Counted from the first letter of the stretch, positions 47,656 to 57,056 are shown. The stretch is DNA of 64,000 nucleotides from Cellulomonas composti (GCF_007990245.1 NZ_BJWG01000004.1:62001-126000); one strand, 5' to 3'. Numbers and translations are program-made. The notes: generated from the letters alone by a model not told the origin.

Positions 47656-47913
47656 GTGCGCGTCGAGATCCGGGTCCGGCCTGGGGCGTCGCGCACGCGC
47701 GTCGGCGGGCGCCACGGCGAGCGGCTCGTCGTGGCCGTGACGGCGCGCGCGGTCGACGGTGCGGCCACCGAGGCCGCCCTCGCGGCGCTCGCGGACGCGC
47801 TCGGCGTGCGCCGTCGCGAGGTCGCGCTCGTGCGCGGCGCGACGAGCCGCGACAAGCTCGTCGAGGTCCCCGACGACGCGGCGGCGCAGGTCGCCGCGTG
47901 CCTCGACGACTGA
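47656..47913 (+). CDS. DUF167/YggU-family protein
   Basis: An 85-residue protein with the DUF167 pattern: [40 protein letters not shown], and [16 protein letters not shown]. The family is small, soluble and of unknown function. It starts one base after the mdh stop and is surely cotranscribed. Confidence 0.9.
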   Translation: MRVEIRVRPGASRTRVGGRHGERLVVAVTARAVDGAATEAALAALADALGVRRREVALVRGATSRDKLVEVPDDAAAQVAACLDD

Positions 47914-47994
47914 GTCGACGGCCGCGCCCGATCACACCCGCGCTGAGAACGCGGCAGAACGATTCGGCAACGGGTCACGATTCCGCGTCGACTA

Positions 47995-48024
47995 TTGCTG
48001 CAACTTGCTGCAAGCCGATACGGT
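47995..48024 (+). promoter_or_regulatory. MalR-like operator and -10 of the amylopullulanase gene
   Basis: TTGCTGCAAC (47995-48004) is followed at once by TTGCTGCAAG (48005-48014); each core TTGC-T-GCAA is a palindrome. TACGGT at 48019-48024 is a suitable -10, so the operator fills the -35/-10 spacer. The sites resemble the CTTGCAG/TGCAAG elements through which MalR/Reg1 (LacI family) represses streptomycete amylase and maltose genes. The regulator gene is not in the window. Confidence 0.7.
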
Positions 48025-48077
48025 CGGCGGCATCCGCCCGCGACACAGGGGTCGCGGGGGTGACGAAGGAGTCCCCG

Positions 48078-51000
48078 ATGCCGGTAGCCGACGCACGCGT
48101 CCGCCGCTTCTCCGCAGTCCTGACCGCCACCGCCGTCGTCGCCGCAGGCGCCGTCGGCGTGATCCTCCCCAACGCACCGGCCGCCGCGGCGGCCACCAGC
48201 GCAACCCTCGTCGGCGACCTGCAGCAGGCACTGGGCTGTGCCGGCGACTGGGACCCGACGTGCCCGCAGACCGGGCTTGCCCCCGTCGGCGACGGCACGT
48301 TCTCCGCCGAGTTCGAGGTGCCGGCCGGCAGCTACCAGTACAAGGTCGCGCTGGACGGCGCGTGGACCGAGTCGTACGGCATCGACGGGACCGGCGACAA
48401 CACGCCGCTCGTCGTCGCCGGCCCCACGACGATCCGGTTCACGTACGACGACACGACGCACCGCACCAGCCTCACGCCCCTGACGCTGGCGGGCGACACC
48501 GACGAGTCCGACGACCAGATCGTCGCCGACCCGGTGCGCGACCCGGGCGCGGGCAAGAGCTTCTACTTCGTCATGACCGACCGGTTCGCGAACGGCGACA
48601 CGGACAACGACGAGGGCGGCCTGACGGGTGACCGGCTCACCACGGGCTTCGACCCCACGGACAAGGGCTTCTACGAGGGCGGCGACCTCGCGGGTCTGCG
48701 CGAGCAGCTCGACTACATCGAGGGTCTGGGCACGACCGCGATCTGGCTCACGCCGTCGTTCAAGAACCGGCCCGTGCAGGGCACCGGCGCGGACGTGTCC
48801 GCCGGGTACCACGGCTACTGGATCACCGACTTCACGCAGATCGACCCGCACCTGGGCACCAACGAGGAGCTCGAGCAGCTCATCGAGGACGCGCACGCGC
48901 GCGGCATCGACGTGTACTTCGACATCATCACCAACCACACGGCCGACGTCATCGACTACGAGCAGGGCGAGTACGACTACATCGACCAGGCGACCTCGCC
49001 GTACCGCGACGCGGACGGCACGCCGTTCGACCCGGCCGACTACGCGGGCACGGACAGCTTCCCGACGCTCGACCCGGCGACCTCGTTCCCCTACACGCCC
49101 GTCGTCGCCGACGAGGACGCGGACGTCAAGGTCCCGGCGTGGCTCAACGACGTCACGCTCTACCACAACCGCGGGAACTCGACGTACTCGGGTGAGTCGA
49201 CGACGTACGGCGACTTCTCGGGTCTCGACGACCTGATGACCGAGAACCCCGAGGTCGTCGACGGCTTCGTCGACGTGTACGACCAGTGGGTCGACCTCGG
49301 CGTCGACGGCTTCCGGATCGACACCGCCAAGCACGTGAACTTCGAGTTCTGGCAGGAGTTCACGACGCGCGTCTCGCAGCACGCGGCCGACGCGGGCAAC
49401 CCCGACTTCTTCATGTTCGGCGAGGTCTACGACGCCGACCCGGTCAAGCTCGCGCCGTACCTGCGCGAGTCGGACATGAACGCCGTGCTCGACTTCACGT
49501 TCCAGTCCGCCGCGGTGAACTTCGCGAAGGGCGGGTCGGCAGCCGGCCTCAAGGCGCTGTTCGCGGGCGACGACCACTACACGACCCCGACGACGAACGC
49601 GCAGGCGCTGCCCACGTTCCTCGGCAACCACGACATGGGCCGCGTCGGGTACTTCCTGGCCGGCACGACGCAGGCGGAGCAGCGCTCGGCCCTCGCGCAC
49701 GACCTGATGTACCTCACGCGCGGTCAGCCCGTCGTCTACTACGGCGACGAGCAGGGCTTCGCCGGCACGGGTGGTGACAAGGACGCGCGCCAGACGCTGT
49801 TCGCGTCGCAGGTCGCCTCCTACCAGAACCAGCCGCTGCTCGACGGCACGACCCTCGGCTCGCAGGATCGGTACGACACCGACTCGGCGCTCTACACGCA
49901 CATCGCGGACCTGGCCGAGCTGCGTTCGAGCCACCCGGCCCTGACCGAGGGCGCCCAGATCGAGCGCTACTCGACCGGTTCGGTCTACGCGTTCTCGCGC
50001 GTCGACCCGACCGAGCGGATCGAGCACCTCGTCGCCGCGAACAGCGCGACGAGCGCGTCGACCGTCACGATCGACTCGCTGACGCCGGGCGCGACCTTCA
50101 CGGGCGTCTACGGCACGCACGACGAGGTCACGGCGGACGCCGACGGCAACGTCGAGGTCACCGTCCCCGCGCTCGGCGCGGTCGTGCTCGTCGCGGATGC
50201 CGAGGTCGTCGCCCCCGCCGCCGCGGGCGGTCTGACGGTCTCCGCCCCGGCCGCGGGCACGGGCCTGTCCGGTCAGGTCGCCGTGGTGGCCGACGTCGCC
50301 ACGGACGTGTGGAGCCAGACGTCGTTCGCCTACCGCGTGGTGGGCGACGACGCGTGGACCGCGCTCGGCACCGCCGAGTCGACGAGCCCGCGGGTCTACC
50401 TCGACAGTGCCGGCATCGCCGACGGCGCGCTGCTCGAGCTGCGCGCCGTGAGTGTCGACGCCGCGGGTCACCGCTCCGCCGACTCGTCGTACGTGGCCGT
50501 GGGACGTGCGGTGGACGGTGTGGTGCCCGAGCCGCCGACCGGCGACCTCGTGGTGAGCGTCCCCGGCGCGCACAACTCCGAGATGGGCTGCCCGGGTGAC
50601 TGGCAGCCCGACTGCGAGGCCGCGCGACTGACGAAGCGGGCCGACGGCGTCTACGCCGGCACGTTCACCATCCCGGCCGGCACCTACGAGTACAAGGTCG
50701 CGATCGGCGGCTCGTGGACCGAGAACTACGGCAAGGGCGGCGTGAAGGACGGTCCCAACGACTCCTACACGCTCGCCGCCGACGGTCCGGTGACGTTCTA
50801 CTACGACGCGGTCACGCACTGGTTCACGTCGACCGCGCAGGGGCCGATCGCCACCGTTCCCGGCTCGTTCCAGTCCGAGGCCGGCTGCGCGGGTGACTGG
50901 GCGCCGGAGTGCATGGTGACCTGGCTCCAGGACCCCGAAGGTGACGGCACGTACACGCTCACGGTGAACGACCTGCCCGAGGGCGCGTACGAGGCCAAGG

Positions 51001-53852
51001 TCGCGCACGGCCTCGGCTGGACCGAGAACTACGGCGTCGGCGGCACGCCCGGCGGCGCGAACTACGGGTTCGTCGCGCCCGGCGGCAAGCCGGTGACGTT
51101 CACGTACGTGCTCGCCACGCACGTGATGACGATCGAGGTCACGGACCCGCCGCTGACGGGCTACGGCCAGACGTTCGCGCACTGGGTCGACGCCTCGACG
51201 ATCGCGGTGCCGTCGAGCTGGGTGCCCGAGGGCACCGACCCGGCCGACCTCGTGTGGCAGCTCGGGTACTCCCGCAAGGGGTCGATGAGGATCACGGACG
51301 GCGATCTGGTCAACGCGGCCGGCACGGTGACGCTCGGGTACGACGAGGACGGCCTCACGACGGCCCAGCTCGCCCGGTTCCCCGCGTTGCACGGGTACGT
51401 CGCGCTGACGGTGCCCGCCGGGACCGCGGTCAAGAGCCTGCTCAAGGGCAAGCTGCTGGTCACTCAGGCGGACGACGAGGGCACGCTGCAGGCGGCGTCC
51501 GGCGTCCAGGTCCCGGGCGTCCTCGACGCGCTGTACGCGTCCAAGGTGAAGTCGGTGAACCTCGGCGTGACCTGGCTCGCCACCGGGCGTCCCAAGCTCT
51601 CGCTGTGGGCCCCGACGGCGCAGTCCGTGTCGCTGCTCGTGTGGCCGAACGGCGACACGACGAAGGCGCCGACGGTGGTGCCGGCGAAGCGGTGGTCCAC
51701 GGGCGTGTGGGCCCTGACCGGCGCGAAGGAGTGGAAGGGCGCCGCCTACCAGTGGAAGGTGAAGGTCTACGCCCCGACCGTGGACAAGGTCGTCACGAAC
51801 AAGGTGACCGACCCCATGTCGGTCGCGCTGACCGTGAACTCGACCCACTCGGTGCTCGTCGACCTCGCCGACCCGACCTACCGGCCCAGCCAGTGGGTCA
51901 CGGCCACCCAGCCCGCGGTGCGGGCGGTCGACCAGACCATCTACGAGCTGCACGTCCGTGACTTCTCGATCAACGACACGAGCGTCCCGGCCAAGCGCCG
52001 AGGCACCTATCTCGCGTTCGCGGACCCCACGACGACGGGGATGAAGCACCTCGAGCAGCTCGCGGACGCCGGGATGACGACGGTGCACCTGCTCCCGACG
52101 TTCGACATCGCGACGATCGAGGAGAACCGCAGCGCGCAGGCGGTCCCGGACTGCGACCTCGCGTCGTACGCCCCGGACTCCGACCAGCAGCAGGCCTGTG
52201 TCGCCGCGGTGGCCGACCAGGACGGCTTCAACTGGGGCTACGACCCACTGCACTGGGGCGTGCCCGAGGGTTCGTACGCCACCAACCCCACCGGCGGCAC
52301 GCGGATCAAGGAGTTCCGCACGATGGTCGGCGCGCTGCACACGGCGGGCCTGCAGGTCGTGCTCGACCAGGTGTTCAACCACACCGCGGCGAGCGGTCAG
52401 GCCGACGACTCGGTGCTCGACAAGGTCGTGCCCGGCTACTACCAGCGTCTCGACGCGGCCGGCAAGGTGCAGACCTCGACGTGCTGCCAGAACGTCGCGA
52501 CCGAGCACCGGGTGGCCGAGAAGGTCATGGTCGACACGGTCGTGCGGTGGGCGCGTGACTACAAGGTCGACGGCTTCCGGTTCGACCTCATGGGTCACCA
52601 CTCGGTGCACAACATGAAGGCGATCCGCGCGGCCCTCGACAAGCTCACGGTCGCCAAGGACGGGGTGAACGGCAAGAACGTCTACCTCTACGGCGAGGGC
52701 TGGAACTTCGGCGAGGTCGCGAACAACGCGCTGTTCAAGCAGGCCACGCAGGGCCAGCTCGACGGCACGGGGATCGGCACCTTCTCCGACCGGCTCCGTG
52801 ACGCCGTGCGCGGCGGCGGCCCGTTCGACGAGGACCCCCGCATCCAGGGCTTCGGCTCGGGTGCGTACACCGACCCGAACGGGGTCGCGGCCAACGGCGA
52901 CGAGGCCACTCAGCTCGCCCGTGTGCAGCACCAGGGCGACCTCGTGCGGCTCGGGCTGGCGGGCAACCTGCGCGACTTCACGTTCACGACGAGCGACGGG
53001 GTCGAGCACTCCGGCGACGAGGTCGACTACAACGGCCAGCCCGCCGGATACGCCTCCTCGCCGCAGGAGGTCGTCACGTACGTCGACGCGCACGACAACG
53101 AGACCCTGTGGGACGCGTTGACGTACAAGCTGCCGACGGACACGACGATGTCCGACCGCGTGCGGATGAACACGCTGTCGCTCGCGACGACCGCGCTCGC
53201 GCAGACCCCCAGCTTCTGGCACGCGGGTGCCGAGCTGCTGCGCAGCAAGTCGCTCGACCGCAACAGCTACAACTCGGGCGACTGGTTCAACTCGCTCGAC
53301 CTGTCGGGGCAGGACAACGGCTTCGGCCGCGGTCTGCCGATGGCAGCCGACAACTCGTCGAAGTGGGCCATCCAGGCGCCGCTGCTCGCCGACGCGTCGC
53401 TCAAGCCGTCGGCCGGTGACATCGCGACGGCCGAGGCCGGCGCGCTGGACCTCCTGCGGCTGCGCGAGTCGCTGCCGCTGCTCCGGCTCGGCTACGCGGA
53501 CCTCATCGAGGACCGGGTCACCTTCCCGGGCAGCGGTGCGGACGCGACGCCCGGCGTGATCGTCATGCAGGTCGACGACGTCGCGGGCACGGGTGCCGGC
53601 GCGGACATCGACCGGCGCTACGAGCGGGTGGTCGTGATCTACAACGCGTCCGACGAGGCCACGACCCAGTCACTGGCCGGCCTCGCCGGTCACGCCCTGA
53701 CCCTGGCTCCGGCGCAGGCGACCGGGTCCGACGCCGTGGTGAAGACGACCTCGTGGAACAAGGCCGCGGGTGCGGTCACCGTGCCGGCGCGCACCGTCGC
53801 GGTGCTCGTCGAGAAGATCCCGACGCGCCCCTCCGCGTTCGCCGGGTTCTAG
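48078..53852 (+). CDS. Secreted bifunctional alpha-amylase / pullulanase (amylopullulanase)
   Basis: A 1924-residue extracellular enzyme cutting alpha-1,4 and alpha-1,6 bonds of starch and pullulan. A signal peptide (residues ~1-38, ending PAAAAA) is followed by an X25-type starch module (~40-130). A GH13 alpha-amylase comes next, with nucleophile Asp in DGFRIDTAKHV (~413), acid Glu in MFGEVYD (~448) and HD in FLGNHD. Then come an all-beta domain, two more X25 modules (~820-925 and ~925-1022, each with a GC.GDW..C start), a pullulanase N-domain and a CBM48-like domain. The GH13_14 pullulanase has FNWGYDPLHW, DGFRFDLMGHH (~1502), LYGEGWNFGE (~1540) and VDAHDNE. No LPXTG or other anchor is visible. 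AAGGAG precedes the ATG by six bases. Confidence 0.96.
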   Translation: MPVADARVRRFSAVLTATAVVAAGAVGVILPNAPAAAAATSATLVGDLQQALGCAGDWDPTCPQTGLAPVGDGTFSAEFEVPAGSYQYKVALDGAWTESYGIDGTGDNTPLVVAGPTTIRFTYDDTTHRTSLTPLTLAGDTDESDDQIVADPVRDPGAGKSFYFVMTDRFANGDTDNDEGGLTGDRLTTGFDPTDKGFYEGGDLAGLREQLDYIEGLGTTAIWLTPSFKNRPVQGTGADVSAGYHGYWITDFTQIDPHLGTNEELEQLIEDAHARGIDVYFDIITNHTADVIDYEQGEYDYIDQATSPYRDADGTPFDPADYAGTDSFPTLDPATSFPYTPVVADEDADVKVPAWLNDVTLYHNRGNSTYSGESTTYGDFSGLDDLMTENPEVVDGFVDVYDQWVDLGVDGFRIDTAKHVNFEFWQEFTTRVSQHAADAGNPDFFMFGEVYDADPVKLAPYLRESDMNAVLDFTFQSAAVNFAKGGSAAGLKALFAGDDHYTTPTTNAQALPTFLGNHDMGRVGYFLAGTTQAEQRSALAHDLMYLTRGQPVVYYGDEQGFAGTGGDKDARQTLFASQVASYQNQPLLDGTTLGSQDRYDTDSALYTHIADLAELRSSHPALTEGAQIERYSTGSVYAFSRVDPTERIEHLVAANSATSASTVTIDSLTPGATFTGVYGTHDEVTADADGNVEVTVPALGAVVLVADAEVVAPAAAGGLTVSAPAAGTGLSGQVAVVADVATDVWSQTSFAYRVVGDDAWTALGTAESTSPRVYLDSAGIADGALLELRAVSVDAAGHRSADSSYVAVGRAVDGVVPEPPTGDLVVSVPGAHNSEMGCPGDWQPDCEAARLTKRADGVYAGTFTIPAGTYEYKVAIGGSWTENYGKGGVKDGPNDSYTLAADGPVTFYYDAVTHWFTSTAQGPIATVPGSFQSEAGCAGDWAPECMVTWLQDPEGDGTYTLTVNDLPEGAYEAKVAHGLGWTENYGVGGTPGGANYGFVAPGGKPVTFTYVLATHVMTIEVTDPPLTGYGQTFAHWVDASTIAVPSSWVPEGTDPADLVWQLGYSRKGSMRITDGDLVNAAGTVTLGYDEDGLTTAQLARFPALHGYVALTVPAGTAVKSLLKGKLLVTQADDEGTLQAASGVQVPGVLDALYASKVKSVNLGVTWLATGRPKLSLWAPTAQSVSLLVWPNGDTTKAPTVVPAKRWSTGVWALTGAKEWKGAAYQWKVKVYAPTVDKVVTNKVTDPMSVALTVNSTHSVLVDLADPTYRPSQWVTATQPAVRAVDQTIYELHVRDFSINDTSVPAKRRGTYLAFADPTTTGMKHLEQLADAGMTTVHLLPTFDIATIEENRSAQAVPDCDLASYAPDSDQQQACVAAVADQDGFNWGYDPLHWGVPEGSYATNPTGGTRIKEFRTMVGALHTAGLQVVLDQVFNHTAASGQADDSVLDKVVPGYYQRLDAAGKVQTSTCCQNVATEHRVAEKVMVDTVVRWARDYKVDGFRFDLMGHHSVHNMKAIRAALDKLTVAKDGVNGKNVYLYGEGWNFGEVANNALFKQATQGQLDGTGIGTFSDRLRDAVRGGGPFDEDPRIQGFGSGAYTDPNGVAANGDEATQLARVQHQGDLVRLGLAGNLRDFTFTTSDGVEHSGDEVDYNGQPAGYASSPQEVVTYVDAHDNETLWDALTYKLPTDTTMSDRVRMNTLSLATTALAQTPSFWHAGAELLRSKSLDRNSYNSGDWFNSLDLSGQDNGFGRGLPMAADNSSKWAIQAPLLADASLKPSAGDIATAEAGALDLLRLRESLPLLRLGYADLIEDRVTFPGSGADATPGVIVMQVDDVAGTGAGADIDRRYERVVVIYNASDEATTQSLAGLAGHALTLAPAQATGSDAVVKTTSWNKAAGAVTVPARTVAVLVEKIPTRPSAFAGF

Positions 53853-53865
53853 CAGCACACGAACA

Positions 53866-53907
53866 GGGCCCCGTCGGTCGCGCACTGCGGTGCGACCGAC
53901 GGGGCCC
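53866..53907. terminator. Perfect 16-bp bidirectional terminator after amylopullulanase
   Basis: GGGCCCCGTCGGTCGC (53866-53881) pairs perfectly with GCGACCGACGGGGCCC (53892-53907). Flanking AGCAC/GTGCT can extend the stem. It separates two convergent genes. Confidence 0.9.
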
Positions 53908-53925
53908 TCGTCGTGCTGGTTGCGC

Positions 53926-54348
53926 TCAGCGCGCGCGGGGCGTGAACGACGTCGAACAGGTCCAGCGGGTCGAACCCTTCGTCGCGACGACGTCCACGCG
54001 AACCCGGTAGCCGACCGTCGCACCCGAGACGTAGTAGTCGACCGACGCCTTGCCCTTCGCGTCGGCGGTGGCGCTGTGCTTCGTCGTCGTCGTCTTGTAG
54101 TGCGCCGTCGTCGTGACCTTGGCGCCCTTCGTCGTACCGGCGACCTTGATCGTCGTCCAGGAGTACTGACGCGGGTTCGAGGGGGACGCGCTCGCGGAGC
54201 AGGAGCGCGTCGCGGCGGCGCTCGCGGCGGGTGCCAGGGTGGCCGGCTGCGCGGCCGACGCGCCGGGCCCGACGAGCGCGAGCGGGACGACGACGAGCAG
54301 GCCGGCGGCGGCCGCGGCGAGGCGACGGCGCGTGGTGGTCAGCGACAC
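53926..54348 (-). CDS. Small secreted protein, hypothetical
   Basis: A 140-residue protein with a signal peptide (SLTTTRRRLAAAAAGLLVVV, cleavage near ASA-AQ). The mature part is rich in Thr, Ser, Ala and Lys, with two Cys (TRSCSASAS and RWTCSTSF) that could form one disulphide across a beta-sandwich-like domain. HYKTTTTKHSATADAKGKAS and ATVGYRVRVDVVATKG suggest alternating strands. I do not recognise a family. The GTG at 54348 gives the expected Arg-Arg signal start; its ribosome-binding site is weak. Confidence 0.8.
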   Translation of the reverse strand: MSLTTTRRRLAAAAAGLLVVVPLALVGPGASAAQPATLAPAASAAATRSCSASASPSNPRQYSWTTIKVAGTTKGAKVTTTAHYKTTTTKHSATADAKGKASVDYYVSGATVGYRVRVDVVATKGSTRWTCSTSFTPRAR

Positions 54349-54457
54349 GGGGGAGCCCTTCGGGGTGGGGTGTCCCGATGCTCACACGCACGACCGTCCG
54401 CACGGACCGCGTGGCGGTGGATCGTCCCGAGATGCCCGGAGATATCACCCGTGAGCT

Positions 54458-54488
54458 GCCGCCGGTCCCCCCCAGCGGGACCGGCGGC
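54458..54488. terminator. Perfect 12-bp hairpin
   Basis: GCCGCCGGTCCC (54458-54469) pairs perfectly with GGGACCGGCGGC (54477-54488). It is the second of two hairpins met by polymerase leaving the truncated permease gene on the minus strand. Confidence 0.7.
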
Positions 54489-54496
54489 GACCCACG

Positions 54497-54539
54497 CCGG
54501 ACGGTCCCGTTCCGGCTGCGGGGGACCGGGACCGTCCGG
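54497..54539 (-). terminator. Perfect 12-bp hairpin after the truncated permease gene
   Basis: CCGGACGGTCCC (54497-54508) pairs perfectly with GGGACCGTCCGG (54528-54539). It starts three bases after the permease stop on the minus strand. It shares GGTCCC/GGGACC with the neighbouring hairpin. Confidence 0.75.
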
Positions 54540-54542
54540 GTG

Positions 54543-55130
54543 TCAGCCCTTCACGGAGCCGGACATGAGTCCGCCGATGAAGTACTTGCCGAGAAGGACG
54601 TAGATGAGCAGGGTCGGCAGCGAGGCGATCATCGCGCCGGCCATCGACGAGCCGTAGTTCGTCAGCATCGCGCCGTTGGCGAGGTTGTTGAGCGCCAGGG
54701 TGACGGGGCCGTTCTGGCTCGAGGAGAAGAACACCGCGAACAGGAAGTCGTTCCAGGCGGACGTGAACTGCCAGATCAGCACGACGACGAACGCGGGGAT
54801 CGACAGCGGCAGGACCACCGAGAGGTACGTGCGCAGCATCCCCGCTCCGTCGACGCGCGCCGCCTCGATGAGCTCGTTCGGCACCGACTGGTAGTAGTTG
54901 CGGAAGATCAGCGTCGTGATCGGGATGCCGTAGATGACGTGGAGCAGCATCAGCGACGGTGTCCCGGACGGGACGCGGAGGTCCTGCACGATCTGGGCCA
55001 GCGGGATCATGACGGCCTGGTACGGGATGAACATCCCGAACAGGATCAGCGTGAAGACGAGGTCGGCCCCGGGGAACCGCCAGCGGGACAGCACGAAGCC
55101 GTTCATCGAGCCGAGGAACGACGAGATCAG
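54543..55130 (-). pseudogene. Carbohydrate (CUT1) ABC permease, MalG-like, 5'-truncated
   Basis: The C-terminal 195 residues of a sugar ABC permease are intact: LISSFLGSMNGFVLSRWRFP, then the EAA loop NELIEAARVDGAGMLRTYLS with the conserved G, and WQFTSAWNDFLFAVFFSS. It ends in KYFIGGLMSGSVKG. Normal members have about 280-300 residues, so roughly 90-100 residues, including the first helix and the start codon, are missing. Upstream of 55130 the frame continues only as antisense of another gene. The binding protein and MalF-type partner expected upstream are absent. It is convergent with the amylopullulanase gene, so it probably belonged to a malto-oligosaccharide importer. Either a real deletion/inversion or an assembly join explains it. 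Confidence 0.85.
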
Positions 55131-55856
55131 CTGCTGTCGCTGCGCGGCGTCGGCAAGAGCTACGGCGCCGCGCGCGCCCTCGCCGACGTGCACCTCGACG
55201 TGCACGCCAACGAGGTCGTGGCGGTCGTCGGGGACAACGGGGCGGGCAAGTCGACGCTCGTCGGCGTGCTCACGGGCGCGCTCGCCCCGGACCGGGGGGA
55301 GATCCTGCGCGACGGACGACCCGTGACGCTCGGCTCACCGGCCGCCGCCCGCGCCCACGGCATCGCGGGGGTGTTCGAGGACCGCGCGCTGTGCGAGAAC
55401 CTCGACGTCGTCGAGAACCTGTTCCTGGGCCACGAGGCCACGCGTGCCGGCCTGCTCGACGAGGTCACGATGGAGCGAAGCGCCTGGGAGCTGCTCGGGC
55501 AGCTCGCCGCGCGCGTTCCGTCGGTGCGCGTCCCGGTCGCCGCGCTCTCCGGCGCGCAGCGGCAGGCTGTCGCCATCGCGCGCTCGCTGCTCGGCGCGCC
55601 GCGCATCGTCGTGCTCGACGAGCCGACCGCGTCGCTCGGCCTCACCCAGACCGCCGAGTTCCTCGCGCTCGTCGAGCGCCTGCGTTCGCGCGGCCACGGC
55701 GTCGTGCTCACCAGCCACTCGATCGTGGACGTGCAGGCGGTCGCCGACCGCATCGTCGTGCTGCGGCTCGGGCGCACCAACGGCGAGTTCGACGGCCGAC
55801 GGTCCAGCTACGAGGAGCTGCTCGCGGCCGTCACAGGCGCGGGGGTGACGCGGTGA
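55131..55856 (+). pseudogene. Sugar ABC transporter ATPase (RbsA/XylG-type, single domain), start codon missing
   Basis: 241 residues of an ATPase: LLSLRGVGKSYGAARALADV, Walker A VVGDNGAGKSTLVGV, Q-loop region IAGVFEDRALCENLDVVENL, signature ALSGAQRQAVAIARSL (slightly altered LSGGQ), Walker B IVVLDEPTASLG and H-loop LTSHSIVD. Only some 5-15 residues seem to be missing, but no ATG, GTG or TTG exists in frame between the junction at 55130/55131 and the domain start. Upstream sequence is the antisense of the truncated permease gene. The following permease gene overlaps its stop (GTGA), so this was the middle of a XylFGH-type operon whose binding protein gene is gone. Confidence 0.82.
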
Positions 55857-57028
55857 GCGCACTGGACCCGTTGCGGAGCCTGTGGGCACGCGTGCGCGTC
55901 GGCGAGCTGCGCACGCTGCCGATCGCGCTCGTGCTCGGGCTGCTGTGGCTCGTGCTCGCCGCGATCGACCCGACCTTCCTGTCCGCGGACAACCTCGTGA
56001 ACCTCACCCAGCAGTCCGTGGTCGTCGGGATCCTGGCGCTCGGCGTCGTCCTCACGCTGCACGTGGGTCAGCTCGACCTGTCCGTGGGTGCGGTCTCCGG
56101 TCTGGCCGCCGCCCTCGTCGCGGTCGGCGTGGTGCACGGGGGCTGGCCGCTGTGGCTCGCCGTGCTGCTCGCCCTCGTCGTCGGCGGGCTCGTCGGTTCC
56201 GCCTACGGCCTCGCGTACACCCGCCTCGCCGTGCCGGTCGTCGTGTTCACGCTCGCCGGGCTGCTCGCGGTGACCGGCCTGCAGCTGCGGGTCCTCGGCA
56301 CGACGGGGTCGGTGAACCTGCCGTTCGAGTCCTGGCTCGTCGAGCTGGCGCAGACCCTCTACCTGAGCCCGGGCACCTCGTGGACGCTCGTCGTCGTGCT
56401 CGTCGTCGGCTACGCCGTGAGCCTGTTCGTGACCCGCGCCCGACGTCTGCGCGCCGAGCTGCCCGCCGCGTCGGTCGCACGCCTCGCCGTGCAGGTCGTG
56501 GCCGTGGCCGTCGGGCTGGGCGTCGTGGTCGCGTACCTCGGTACCAACCGCGGCGTGGGCGCGATCTTCGCGATCTTCGTCGGGCTCGTCGGAGCGGTCG
56601 ACCTGCTGCTGCGCCGCACGCGCTGGGGACGCTGGGTGCGGGCCGTCGGTGGCGACGCCGAGGCGGCACGCCGGGCGGGCGTCCCCGTGCGGCTCGTGCT
56701 CGTCACGGTGTTCGTGGGCTGCTCGACGCTCGCCGTCCTCGGCGGCGTCGTCGCGGCGGGTCGGCTCGCGGCGGCGAACCAGGCGACCGGCGCGCCCGAG
56801 GTCATGCTGCTCGCGATCGCCGCGGCGGTCATCGGCGGGACGAGCCTGTTCGGCGGGCGCGGGTCGGCATGGTCGGCACTGCTCGGGGCGCTCGTCGTCC
56901 AGTCGATCAGCAACGGCCTGATCCTGCTGAACCAGGACACGTCCGCGCGCCTGATCGTGACCGGAATCGTGCTGGCGGGCGCCGTCACGATCGACGCGCT
57001 GATGCGACGCGCGCGCGAGGCGGCCTGA
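55853..57028 (+). CDS. Sugar ABC transporter permease (RbsC/XylH family)
   Basis: A 391-residue permease of the CUT2 family with about ten helices: LSADNLVNLTQQSVVVGILA, VVLTLHVGQLDLSVGAVSGL (family signature), YGLAYTRLAVPVVVFTLAGL, RTRWGRWVRAVGGDAEAARR (cytoplasmic loop) and VIGGTSLFGGRGSAWSALLG. It resembles XylH, so xylose or a similar pentose is the best guess. GTGA overlap with the ATPase shows operon origin. With the binding protein and the ATPase start lost at the junction, import may not work unless those are supplied elsewhere. Confidence 0.93.
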   Translation: MSALDPLRSLWARVRVGELRTLPIALVLGLLWLVLAAIDPTFLSADNLVNLTQQSVVVGILALGVVLTLHVGQLDLSVGAVSGLAAALVAVGVVHGGWPLWLAVLLALVVGGLVGSAYGLAYTRLAVPVVVFTLAGLLAVTGLQLRVLGTTGSVNLPFESWLVELAQTLYLSPGTSWTLVVVLVVGYAVSLFVTRARRLRAELPAASVARLAVQVVAVAVGLGVVVAYLGTNRGVGAIFAIFVGLVGAVDLLLRRTRWGRWVRAVGGDAEAARRAGVPVRLVLVTVFVGCSTLAVLGGVVAAGRLAAANQATGAPEVMLLAIAAAVIGGTSLFGGRGSAWSALLGALVVQSISNGLILLNQDTSARLIVTGIVLAGAVTIDALMRRAREAA

Positions 57029-57056
57029 CGGTCGCGAGCCCGGGCGCCGCCGTCAG
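57025..57056. terminator. Hairpin containing both stop codons of convergent genes
   Basis: CTGACGG (57025-57031) pairs with CCGTCAG (57050-57056). The permease stop (57026-57028) and the purU stop (57053-57055) both lie in the stem. Confidence 0.55.

Noticed and set aside
48078..53852. Cell-wall anchoring of the amylopullulanase
   Set aside because: The C-terminus (PTRPSAFAGF) has no LPXTG motif, hydrophobic segment or basic tail, so release into the medium is more likely.
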